Below, one piece after another: positions 46,964 to 58,178 of a stretch of DNA of 64,000 nt (the first letter of the stretch is position 1; each line of letters opens with the position of its first letter). Both the position numbers and the translations under genes were made by a program. The notes under the pieces were generated by a model, which saw only the letters and a program-made list of their open reading frames with translations, was not told the origin of the DNA and did not search any database. The DNA comes from Tanytarsus gracilentus (taxonomy: Eukaryota; Arthropoda; Insecta; Diptera; Chironomidae): positions 744,001-808,000 of the forward strand of contig JAXRKN010000039.1 of NCBI GenBank assembly GCA_038502055.1, written 5' to 3'.

Positions 46964-47904
46964 TTATTGCCAATCAATAGCAACAATTTTTCCATCAACC
47001 TCATGCACGAACACTGGACAGTCATTAGTTGATTTCATTTCGTTCAACGTGACCACCGATGTATGTCAGCTTTATTTATGTGTGACTTCCTAAAAGTTAA
47101 TTGATGACCGTAATACAATATAAGTGCAAGACGATGCATTTTAACTTTCGGTTGTTAAGGCATCAAATTGCGTCCTTCGTCGTCAATCGTCACGTTTTTG
47201 ATGTCGTGTGTCGTCATTGAAAGTGTCATGTTAACAAATTTTAATTTCTGACGAAATATGAAAAATTATTGAGAGATTTTAATTAAAATTAAATTAAACT
47301 GAATTGTTAACTTTTTCTTGATGATGAGCTCGATTTACGTCAGAAAAAACTGCGGCGCAATTTGAGATTTCATCAACCTCACGCGACTTCACAAGTGCGA
47401 GTTCCAAGAATTTCTTTTCGGTCGTGGATGAACTAATTTTACCATTTAAAATTAATGAATCCCCTTCAGTCAGGAATTCCCAATTGATGTAATCCGATCT
47501 TGGTGTGTAAATAATTTTTGTGTGGGCAATTACTATAAAATTTTTGCGTCTTTAAAAATTGTAATTTGAGGAGATTTTCGGAAAGCTTTTTGCAAAATAT
47601 TTTAATTTTTTATTGAAACTTGTCTGGTAATTTTCCACTCGTTCGTAATCGCAGTCCTGTTTTAGGATCAAGTTCAACAAGATTTTCGTAAGCAAAGGTT
47701 TTTTAATTTGCTTACACACCTTTTCAAGTCTTTAGATCATCAAACTATAAATTATAATTCTACCGTCGTGCGTAGTCAAATTGTCAGTTAGTTTAAAAAA
47801 CCAGTTTATCGTCTGGTGTTAGAAGAATCAGAGGAGACTTGAAGGAGCCAAAAAGTAACGATGAATAATAAATGAATTGAATGAAAAAATCTAGCTCTAG
47901 ACAT
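46964..47904 (-). pseudogene. Coding-like blocks of an unidentified secreted-protein gene, possibly decayed
   Basis: Several minus-strand blocks read like protein. A 32-codon ORF at 47904-47806 starts MSRARFFHSIHLLFIVTFWL, a good signal peptide, and ends in frame without a donor. A candidate exon 47532-47339 (acceptor TATAG, donor GTAAAT) encodes YTPRSDYINWEFLTEGDSL and then KKFLELALVKSREV. It joins in phase to 47247-47155 (acceptor CGTCAG; NMTLSMTTHDIKNVTIDDEG, stop). A last block ends CPVFVHEVDGKIVAIDWQ at a stop (46964) overlapping AATAAA. Another block at about 47694-47618 reads AYENLVELDPKTGLRLR. The GDSLILNG to KKFLELAL pattern faintly recalls a galectin fold start; this is weak. I cannot thread one intact frame, so it is either a pseudogene or a gene with unusual splicing. 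Confidence 0.33.
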
Positions 47905-49850
47905 TTTGAAAAAATCGGAGGAGTGTACGCATGTAAAGAATTAAAAAACTCGTTGTAGTCATAGAGTGTGATGTAATTGAAAAGTTAGATTTTATTTTCT
48001 AATAATTAATTTAAAATTCAATAAAAAAAACAAAAAAGATGTAAAAAAATTTTCTAGTTACGCTCGTGAATTGATCGAATTTCACCGCTCACCATCAATG
48101 AAATTAGTCGCTAATGCAGCACACTTTAAAATGTTAATTAATCACAACATTATCGCTTATAGCTCATGTTCGGATATAAGCAAAACCTTTATTAAAAGAT
48201 GATTGCACAAAATTCTGTTAAAAACGCACACAAGTGCAAGGTTGTAATTCGATCGGAAATTCGTCTTCGAGCAAATTTGAAAATTATGCAAGTGAACAAA
48301 AAAAGTTTCTTAATCAAATTAAATGCGACCCATTTCTGAATTTTTTTCTCGAAAAAATTATTTTTTGCTGATCGAGTGAATTTTTCTCTTTGTCGCTAGG
48401 ACAAAGTTGATGTCAAAATGAACAAAAAAATCATAGAAGCGAAAAGCTTGACATTGATAGCCTAAATAAACATGAATGAAAATATTTTTGACGCGCAGGC
48501 GTTGGCAGAAAGTGAAGTGATGCAAAATTAAGTGCAAACATCTGCATAATATTTATCGTGCGATGTTGTTTAATATGTGCATGTTGCTATCTGGGTCTGA
48601 TTTTGAATCGACAAAATTCTTCGAGACAAAGTAAATATTTATGGCTAATAATGTTTGCTTTTGTGGCGTGTGATGTGTACGATCTGAATCCTGTTCTGGA
48701 ATTTTAGTTTTGAAGGAAGTTGATTTTCGAAGTTTCTAGCAAAAAAAATTGTGTGAACCAAAAGAAATGAAAAAAAAAATAAGTAGAAGAATTATCAGTA
48801 ATAAATAATTTAAATATCACACCATGGTGCACTATCATCATTCTAAGAAACTTCATCAGACACACTAATTTTCGTTGCAAAATGTTATAATATTCTAAAA
48901 TTAAGATTGACGTTAAAGATAATTTGTTAAATGAATTTCTGCGAATTAAATTTTGCACAATTCGATAATTTTTAAACAAATAATTTTTAATTTTTGTGAG
49001 GTCAATGACAACAGTAAGAATTCATCAAGGTCATAAACGAATGTTTTAAATTAAATTTAGGACTGATAAATAAAATATTTAATTTCTTGCTAAATTTACT
49101 AAATTTATTCTTTTGTCAAATCTCTCAAAGAAGTAAAGCTTTTGCCATCTTGAATCGTATCCTTTTTCTCTTTTATTACATTCTCATGCAAAACATTATC
49201 AAGATAAAAAAATGCCAAATGTTCATGAGATAAAAATTGATTCCCTGGTCAATAAAGATGGATTATCCCTTTCTCGTTCTCTCTCTCACTTTCAGACACA
49301 CAAACATTTCTATTGATTGATGATCGTGAGAGGCTTTTTTCCATCTCTTTCTCTCAAACATTTTTTCCTGTCTCATGCACAATAAATTAAATATTATTTC
49401 TTCTTCTTTGCTCGCTCAGTTTAATTTATTTTACATTCGTGACTTAATCGTTGACGATGTAAAATACACGAAGTGAAATTCATTCACAATTTTTTCATAT
49501 TTTACAATACACTTAAAAAGCCGGCAAAACTCGAAAACCGGCAAATCTACGATATCTTTTTTTCACACTGGTATATGCTGAAGAAAAAGAGTGAACATTT
49601 TAATGAGATGGTTCTAAAAGTTCAGAGTACATTCAAAAAATATAAATTTTTGAAATTTTAATTCTTTTTAAAATTAAATTTTTGAAGATCGCCACAAAAT
49701 CAATTAATTATGTCATTCCATACCTGTAAAATTCATTTTCATATGCATATACAAAAATATTCACTCACTTCTTTTACTCTTATTATTATTTATATTACAT
49801 CGAGAGAGTGTGAGGCTATTAAGAACATGGTTAAAGGAAAGAAAATATTG
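47905..49850. other. Intergenic region upstream of CYP307A
   Basis: AT-rich, with no gene supported. ORFs at 48704-48979 (-) and 49473-49661 (+) look like chance. Enhancers for the prothoracic-gland expression expected of a CYP307A gene may lie here, but none is identifiable by eye. Confidence 0.4.
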
Positions 49851-49889
49851 TATAAAAAGCTACGCAACGAGTCATGGAATTGATCAGTT
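49851..49889 (+). promoter_or_regulatory. Candidate CYP307A core promoter: TATA box plus TCAGTT initiator
   Basis: TATAAAAAG at 49851 is followed by TCAGTT at 49884-49889, matching the insect initiator. The spacing from the TATA box to the initiator A (49886) is about 35 nt, slightly long. If this is right, transcription starts downstream of the ATG at 49874, leaving the ATG at 50000 as the translation start. Confidence 0.5.
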
Positions 49890-49999
49890 GTAAAAGTCAC
49901 TCGGCCATAAGTGAATGGTGGAGTGTGGTGAGGAAGAAAAAAAATATTAAAAAAAAAGAGATCATCGAAAGTGAGAGAAATAATTTAATAAGCAAAGAA

Positions 50000-52900
50000 A
50001 TGGCATTCATTGGACTCTATTTGTGTTACATCATTCTAATTCTCTTCCTCGTTATTTATTTAAAACTCATCTTTAAGTGCAAACGTGCTGTGAAAGTTTC
50101 CGTTGAAGTATTAAAGCAAATTGAAAGTTCTAAAACTAAATCGCATCATGTTGAGATGAAAGAGGATGTATTAGTTCAACCACCCGGACCATTACCATTG
50201 CCCATCCTCGGAAATTTGGCTCTGCTGGGAAAATTCCCAAGTCCCTTTGAGGGTTTTAGTGCTTTAAGTAAAATTTATGGTGACGTCTATAGTTTAACGC
50301 TCGGCTCGATTCGATGTGTCGTCGTCAACGATCTCGAGACGATTAAGGAAGTTCTTAACCAGAATGGAAAATTTTTTGGTGGTCGACCTAATTTTGAGGT
50401 AAGCGCAGCGCGTGTGTGAGAAATTACGCAGTTTCTTATTTACTTTTTATTTTCGAGATGCTTTTGTGGCGAGTTATAAAATTCACCGTTAGGAATGAAG
50501 AAAAAAAACTGCTAGTAAAATGCGGATTAGAAATTTTTGATTATTTCAACGAAATTTATAGAAAATGCTAGAAAAATTATGATGCAATTTTAATAATTTT
50601 TAATTTAATTTTTTCAGAGATTTCATCGAATTTTCGGAGGCGATCGCAACAATTGTGAGTAGATAATTTTTGATGTACGCTAGAATAAATTAAATTTGAA
50701 AATTTTTCATGAGTGAGAATAATTTTAAAGAATTTTTGCAAATATTCGAAAGTTTTAACGCCAAAAATCAGAAAAATAATAATTTATGATTATCAGAAAA
50801 AACCCACGAAAAAAAATCTTTCTCGAGACTTCTTTTTATACTTTCTCCGGATTGAAAGAATATTTTTCGCGATAATAAAAAGAAATCACCAAAAATGTTC
50901 GCTCGAATCTTGTTATTTAACATGAGAAAGATCAATTTTATCATTTTCATTTCACTAGTTCTCATTCTTCTACTAGTTTTACTTTCTTACTTTTTCTTTT
51001 TTATCTTTTTTACTTTTCTCCGTTTTGTTGTCTTCTTTTACTTTCTCCAGTCTCCTCCTCACTGAGATGCGATGATCATGATATTAAATAAAATTTCTGC
51101 CTTCTCGCGGTGTTCTTCTTGCTATATGCGAGAAAGGCCATAAATAGAGGTAGAAAAAAATGAAACGAGAAATTCTTTCGCCTTTTCAAATTATATAATG
51201 GATAGTTTAAAATTAAAAATCAAATCCCGTTTCAATCTTCTGATATTTCGCTGCGCTGACCAAAGAAAGAAATGAGAAATGGGTTTTTGTTTGTTGGTGC
51301 TCGATGTCCGCGAGCTGCACGGAGAAAGAAAAAAGTTTTTATTTTCTTAAACGGGTTCTTATGATGGCAAAGAATGTTCCGTTGTTGTTAAATGCGCAAA
51401 AATGTCCAGTTTTTTTATTGCTTTCTCGCGTTTTATCGCATACAGTGGAAACTGAAGGACACAAATTTAAAAATTTTTGAATTTTAAGGTTTTTATTAAT
51501 TTAATTTAAAATTTTTAAAAAAATAAATTGTTGCATGATTAAGTGTCCATCCTACACAGTCTTCCTCTCACTCTACCCACAGCCTCACACAGAGAGAGTA
51601 GTTTCACTTAACATTGATCTTGGGCAGCATTCTTTCATATCCAACTGAACTTGACCGTGATGCTGTAATTGTTTGTTCATTAACGCATTAAATATTGTAC
51701 ACTGCAACGAGACCATTCGAGAGTAAGAAAAAATTTTCTCTCTCCACTTTTCAATTTCCTCATTTGCTTCTTCTTAATTAAAGTACTCGCTCAGAACTTG
51801 CTTTTTATATAATTTTTTTCTCCCATCATGGCCACGATGTACACTCACAATTTGCTGCAATTGCATCTTTAGCCTTCACATATTTATTTCTTTTTTATCG
51901 TCACTCAAGCCCTCCGCATAATGCAAACTGTGTTGCGTATGTGTATTTATTACCATAAATGGCTATTTCATATGCAAGATCGTTGAATTTAAGAACAATA
52001 ATCAGCATGAATTTATGTGCCGATCGTAAAGCGGCGATGAGAAAAATTGTTGCTATAGGTCAGTGAAGGAAATTGTTGTCCTATTCAATGTGTCTAAGGT
52101 GTGGTAACAGAGCACGCAGAAAAATTTAATTTAATATTTTTATTGAAAATAATAAAAAATTAAGATTTTTTTCTTGTAAGATCTTCGAGATAATTCTCAG
52201 TCCCTTTGTCATGATTGCCGGCCAATTATCTGCATAGACATGAAAGCGAGAAAATTTGTTACAGTTCAACGTCAATTTCCTTTAACCTTGAGACGCTATT
52301 TGTGGCACTTAATGTAGGTTAAGAAGCATGATCTCAATTTTCTCTTCATCTGCTCCTTCCCTTTCGTTGTGTTTTTACATTGAACATCAATTGATGAATA
52401 GAAATTTTAAATCCCATTTTTTTAAATATATTTCCAGCTCTCGCATTATGTGACTGGTCGTCTTTGCAGGCAAAGCGTCGTAATTTAGCTCGAAAACATT
52501 GCTCGCCACGTGACAACACTGATTTCTTTCAAAAAATGAATGACGTTGGATGCTCAGAGATTGACGAGTACATCAATCGATTGAAGGTGACAGTGACTGA
52601 AGAAAAGGACTATCACATGAAGCCACTGATAATGGAGACATGCGCCAACTTATTTCTTAGCTATATGTGCTCAACAAGGTTCGATTATGATGACAAGGGT
52701 TTCAAGCACACGGTCAGAAATTTCGATGAGATTTTCTGGGAGATTAATCAAGGCTATGCTGTCGATTTTCTACCATGGTTGAGTCCCTTCTATCAGTTAC
52801 ATATGCAGAAACTCGAAGCATGGTCGGGATTTGTTCGTGAATTTCTTTTGGAACGAGTCATTGAAGCGAGAGAAGAAAAATTGAACACGCAAGCAGAGTC

Positions 52901-53668
52901 CGAAGATGATTTTACAGATGCGCTGCTGAGATCGTTGAGAAAGGAAGAGAATTTGACTAAAAACACAATTATTTATATGCTCGAGGACTTTTTGGGCGGT
53001 CACAGTGCTGTTGGTGAGTTAAAATATTTTTAATTATAAAATTTTTAAATTTATAATTTTTTTAAATAGGAAATCTCATTTACCTTGCACTCGGCTACAT
53101 TGCAAAATATCCACAAATTGGCAAACGCATTCAAGAAGAAGTGAAACAAGTTGTTGACACTTACAATAGAAAAGTGTCACTTCATGACATCGAAAACATG
53201 CCATACACAGTCGCCACAGTCCTTGAAGTATTACGATTCACATCTTCGCCCATTGTTCCACACGTCGCGACTGAAAACTCACAAATCGGTGGTTATGGTG
53301 TTCCAAAGGACACTGTTGTATTTATCAACAACTTTGAGCTCAACAGCAGTGACAAATATTGGGACAAACCTGGAGAGTTCAATCCCGAGCGATTTGTTGA
53401 ATTTGTGCCGGTTAAGAAAGACACTAATGGTGACGCTCAAGGGAATCTTCGAATCAAGAAAAACATTCCACACTTCCTTCCATTCTCCATCGGTAAACGA
53501 ACATGCATTGGTCAAAATCTCGTGAGGAATTTCAGTTTCCTGATGATCGCCAACATTCTCGAAAATTACGACATAACCACTGACAATCCGGAGAATGTTA
53601 AGATGTATCCAGCATGTGTGGCACTTCCACCCGAGACTTTTTCACTTAAATTTTCTCCGCGAATTTAA
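50000..53668 (+). CDS. Cyp307a: Cytochrome P450 CYP307A (spook/spookier type), 4 exons
   Basis: Exons are 50000-50398, 50618-50654, 52438-53013 and 53070-53668, giving 536 aa; all junctions are in phase. The order is an N-terminal membrane anchor (AFIGLYLCYIILILFLVIYL), the PPGP hinge, the CYP307-typical FGGDRNNSLALCDWS block spanning exons 2-3, an I-helix GGHSAVGN in place of the usual A-G-x-D/E-T-T, the K-helix EVLR, PERF, and the haem loop FSIGKRTCIG with Cys483. CYP307A enzymes act in the prothoracic-gland black-box steps that turn 7-dehydrocholesterol into ketodiol for ecdysteroid synthesis. The start at 50000 has good context (AAGAAATGG) and places the membrane anchor at the N terminus; the in-frame ATG at 49874 would lie upstream of the predicted transcription start. 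The second intron is 1.8 kb and empty. AATAAA sites occur at 53953 and 54114. No damage is seen. Confidence 0.94.
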
Positions 53669-56600
53669 AATATAAATTTCCTTAAAGAGAGCGAAATTGT
53701 TTGAAATTTTATGTCTAACAAATTTTAAACTTTATCTAAAAATATTTCAAAAACTTTTCGCTCTATTTTTATTTTTTTAAGCAATTAAATTAACAAAATT
53801 CAAGCAAGTGATTTTAAGCATTGCATTGAATAATAATGGTATTTACTGAGGATGTATTAACCCATGGTAATGATAAAGACTGCTTCCTTAACTTAAAAGT
53901 CTAAAATTAATTAACTTAAATCCTTTCATAATTTTTTCATCCCACAACATACAATAAAGTTAAACCCGTAAATATTTTGAATCAATTTTAATACAAAACT
54001 AAGACTGATAAATAAATTGAACTTTTAAATTGTTTTCACTCATTTGTGTAGATTTAAAAATACTATGACAAGACTTAAAAACGAAATAAGCATTTGAAGA
54101 TGTAAAAGAATGAAATAAAGTTTTACACATTTTACGAAAAAAATATAAATTCAACTTTTTCTTAGTGTTTGAGTTTTAAGAAGCTGAAATAATGAGACGA
54201 TAAAATTTTTCATGTACATCCTGTGTGTGAAAAATTGTAAGTGTGAAGGACATAAAGTTGAAGCCAACAATTTTCTTCTGTGAAACCATTTGGTCGTGTT
54301 GCAAAAGTTAAACATAAATCTGTGTGTTGTCACAATGAATGATAATTATTAATATGAAAAGTTTTCTTAAGCTTTTGGACAATTATTACGGTTTATTGCC
54401 GTTGTTCTGTCACGCTCTCAGAGAGAAGTTGAAATAAAATAAAAATACAATTGTGGAATTTTTAAGCAGCGAGAGAGAAGTTTCCCTGATTTTCCTGTCG
54501 AAAAAAAAAGTTTATCCATAAAACTGTACCATAATCATAAATTAAGGGTGGTAGACATTATTATTGTTATTGTTAATATACGCGCGCAATATCGTTGCGA
54601 CCCTCGCACATCCACATGCCAATTTGTATAATTAGCTTTTATTTGAATCCATTGAAATTATTTTTATGACACTGGAAAATTAGAGTTTTATTGTTTTAGT
54701 CTGTTGGGTAAATATGAAAAGTTTTAATTCCGTGAATTTTCTTTTAATGACCAAGGCCTTTGAAAACAACAACAAAGAGATAATAAATCTCAAGAAGTGT
54801 TCAAGAAAATGAAATAGAAGCTCTTCATCATTGATTATGACTTTTGCAACTTTTTCACATTATTGATGAAAAGTTTCAGGGTCAAGTACGATGTTTTCAG
54901 ATGTAAATAAGGAATTTGGGTTTATTTATTTAATTTTTATAATTCATTTCATGGCATATGAGTTTCCATCTCAATTTCATAAAGTCCTCAATAACCATTA
55001 AAAAGTCTTAAAGTATTCCGTGGCATATAAACTTTTGGTAATAAATTTAATCTTTTTCTTCTTTCTTGCACTCTTCACGATTTTCTCACTCGAGTCTAAT
55101 TTACCCCAGGAAAATGGTTTCTCTGTGCATTACCGAGGGCAAATTGATCAACTTGGAGAGATGTTAGCGGCAGTAAATTAATTGGAATCAAGTAACAAAA
55201 CTATATATCGGAAAATTTCACGTAACAGCCAATTGGGTGTGGTGGAGTGAGAGAGAGAGAGAGAGAAACATAAAAACCCTTTAGAGAATTCTTAATTACT
55301 TCGCCTTACTCGTGCAACTAATTAGAGCCGAGTTGCTTTTCGGTAAATGAGTGCGGAGAGAATTAAAGTTTTCTTCTCCTTGTTTTGTTCTTGTTTGCGA
55401 CACGAAAAATCTAAAGATTTGCGATATGTGTTGGTGTGATACAAGTTAAAAGTTAGAAATGACAAAAAATTAATTTTTAAATTTTTTTGTAAAGAATAAA
55501 AATTATTTAATTCAAAGATATTTTTTATTTCACATTTTTTGAAGACATTCCTTCTTGGCATCCACAAATCTTATTCGACGTATCAAAAATTTCAGTAGAT
55601 CCTAAACTGAGCTCATAAACTACATACACAACAACCCGAGATGTACTGAAATAGACTTTCATTAAATTAAAAACGATTCATTAAATTCATTTCTTCTTCT
55701 TGAACTCTCCGCTCCCTTGCTAAATGGAAAGATGACCTTTCTTTATCTCCTTACAATTTCTTCATCTATTGATGGCACTTCTTATCGATTTAGTTCCTTA
55801 ACAGTCTTGTTGTCAACATCATCATTGAGAAAATTTCCCCCTCAATCTCCACGATGAAAAAAAAACATTTCGACATACACGACTCACATGCACAATTTTG
55901 AGAAAAGTGAATGGAAGAAAAACTTTCGTCACTAAAGCAATGATTTCATATTTATTCTTCGCATCATAAACGATTTAACTTCTTACTGGAAAGAAAAAGT
56001 TTGATAATTTCGATTCCGTGGAGATAAAAATTATGGGCAAGTGAAGTGAGGTGTAAAAGCGCATTTTTAGTACTAGAAAATTTAATTTAAAATAAAAGTT
56101 GAAAGTTAGAAGAAAAATTTAAAATGTTGGTAAATTTATAAAAATAATTTAATGTCCCTGATATCACGCCAGAAACTAATTGAACTTAAAACTTGTTACA
56201 TTAAATGAACACCGTGGAATTTATTATGAAAGTCTTCTTTGAAATGATAAAAGAGCTTCGATAATTATAAAATTTATAGCATTTTCATGATTTGCCCATA
56301 AAAAATTCTTCGATGTGGAAAAATTTTTACCATCCATAAAATTATCATTTTATTTCCCGAAGGTGCTCAACGGCATTAAAGAAAATTTACATTTTTTTGC
56401 TGTTTCTTTATGATTTTAAGAAATGCCCTTGAGGTGTAGCACATTTTTATCCCTCCAATGCAATTTTCCAACCTTCCTATCTTTAGGCACAACCAGGAAG
56501 GGTTAAAAATATCCGAAAAATGTTTATTGATCGAGCCCGAAAAATTTAATAGAGCGAATCATCGTCGATGAAAATTATGATTTTTAATTAGGTTGACTAT

Positions 56601-57115
56601 TCAACTTCCTCTCAATTGTGCTCTCACATAAATTATCAAAACACCCCAAAAATTGGATAAATATTGATTTTTTATGTGGATGTAAAATTAAAATTACAAA
56701 CTGAAAATTTTCACTCTTTCGTGCACTCGACAAAATTTACTTCGGTACACACATAATTGAAATGCAAACAATGTCAATTGTTATTGAAAAAAAAAATTAT
56801 GATCATAAATTGAAGTTGCGAAATTTTTAAATTTTTCATTAAAAAATTATAAAATTGAGTTTAAACGTTTTAGGAATATTCAAAAATAATAATTTCCATC
56901 GATCAAAGATAAGTTTAATTTGGATAAACATCGCAGAAAATTGTCGACAACTGAATTAAGCATCATTCGATAGTAACTTTAGATGTGAACCTCTCATGTT
57001 CCCCTTTTATGACGGTTATGGAAAATTTTTCCACATGAAAAGCGATTTTGCGATGCACAATTTATTATCGACGTATGTATGTACACATCCAATTGTGTGT
57101 GTGTTTTTCGCGTAA
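53669..57115. other. Intergenic region downstream of CYP307A
   Basis: It begins with the CYP307A 3' UTR (AATAAA at 53953-53958 and 54114-54119). A short GA-microsatellite lies near 55249-55265. I see no other gene; ORFs at 54151-54333 and 55322-55567 look like chance. Confidence 0.45.
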
Positions 57116-57123
57116 AGTTATTG

Positions 57124-58170
57124 CAAGGGGTCCCCAACTCCCATATAAATCCATATAAATTTATATGCCATATAAATATTTATATGCCATATAAAATTTA
57201 TATGGCCATATAAAATTTATATGGCATATAAATTTTTATATGGATTTATATGGATCCTTAAAATTTTGTGAAAGTGAGATCCAGTGAAGTGAGATCTGGT
57301 GCTGGAAGTGACATCCAGTCAATATAAGCTGCAATTTTGGAAGTGAGATCCAGTCAATATAAATTTCAGTGCTGGAAGTGAGTCCAGTCAACGTAAGATC
57401 CAGTGCTGGAAGTGACATCCAGTCAACGTAAGATCCAGTGCTGGAAGTGAGATCCAGTCAATCTAATTTTCAGTGCTGGAAGTAAGATCCAGTCAAATTA
57501 GGATCGAGTGCTGGATGACAGTTCTTGTGGAACCAAACTTAAGTTCCAGTGCTGCATACAGTTTGGTTCCACAAGAACTGTCATCCAGCACTCGATCCTA
57601 ATTTGACTGGGTCTCACTTCCGGCACTGAAAGTTAGATTGACTGGGTCTCACTTCCAGCACTGGATCTTACGTTGACTGGATCTCACTTGCAGCGCTCCA
57701 TCGTACGTTGACTAGACTCACTTCCAGCACTGAAATTTAGATTGACTGGATCTCACTTCCAAAAGTGCAGCTTATATTGACTGGATCTCACTTCCAGCAC
57801 CAGATCTCACTTCACTGATCTTGGCTCAGAAAAAATAAATCAAATTTACACATAAAATCCGCAATCGACTTGAATTGACTCAAATCGATTACTTCATTCA
57901 ACTTAAATACCTGGTTTTATTGCATTTTAAAATAAAATTGTTTGTAAAGTTCCATTAATATAATAAAAAACATTTTGTGTTCCATATTAAAGATCCATAT
58001 AAATCCATATAAAATTTATATGGATATAAAATTTATATGGTTTTCATACAAATTTATATGCCATATAAATTTTTATATGGCATATAAATTTTATATGGCA
58101 TATAAATTTTATATCCATATAAATTCCATATAAATTTATATGGATTTATATGGGAGTTGGGGACCCCTTG
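57124..58170. mobile_element. hAT-like non-autonomous giant hairpin element C
   Basis: The termini CAAGGGGTCCCCAACTCCC and its inverse lie at the two ends, flanked by an exact 8-bp duplication AGTTATTG (57116-57123 and 58171-58178). The terminal sequence resembles known hAT ends (CAGGGGTCCCCAAC type). Inside each arm are ATATAAATTTATATGG-like short palindromes, then about seven roughly 31-bp units (GTGCTGGAAGTGAGATCCAG), inverted on the other arm. A perfect 51-bp inverted repeat (57489-57539 with 57560-57610) flanks a 20-nt loop. There is no transposase, so it is non-autonomous. Confidence 0.85.
57270..57830. repeat. Inverted arrays of a roughly 31-bp minisatellite within element C
   Basis: Left units contain TGAGATCCAGTCAA and GTGCTGGAAG; right units are their reverse complements. 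Copies differ by a few bases and small indels. The spurious ORF at 57236-57418 comes from this array. Confidence 0.85.
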
Positions 58171-58178
58171 AGTTATTG

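Noticed and set aside
49874..49999. N-terminal 42-residue extension of CYP307A
   Set aside because: Lys-rich extension ahead of the membrane anchor, and it lies partly upstream of the predicted initiator.
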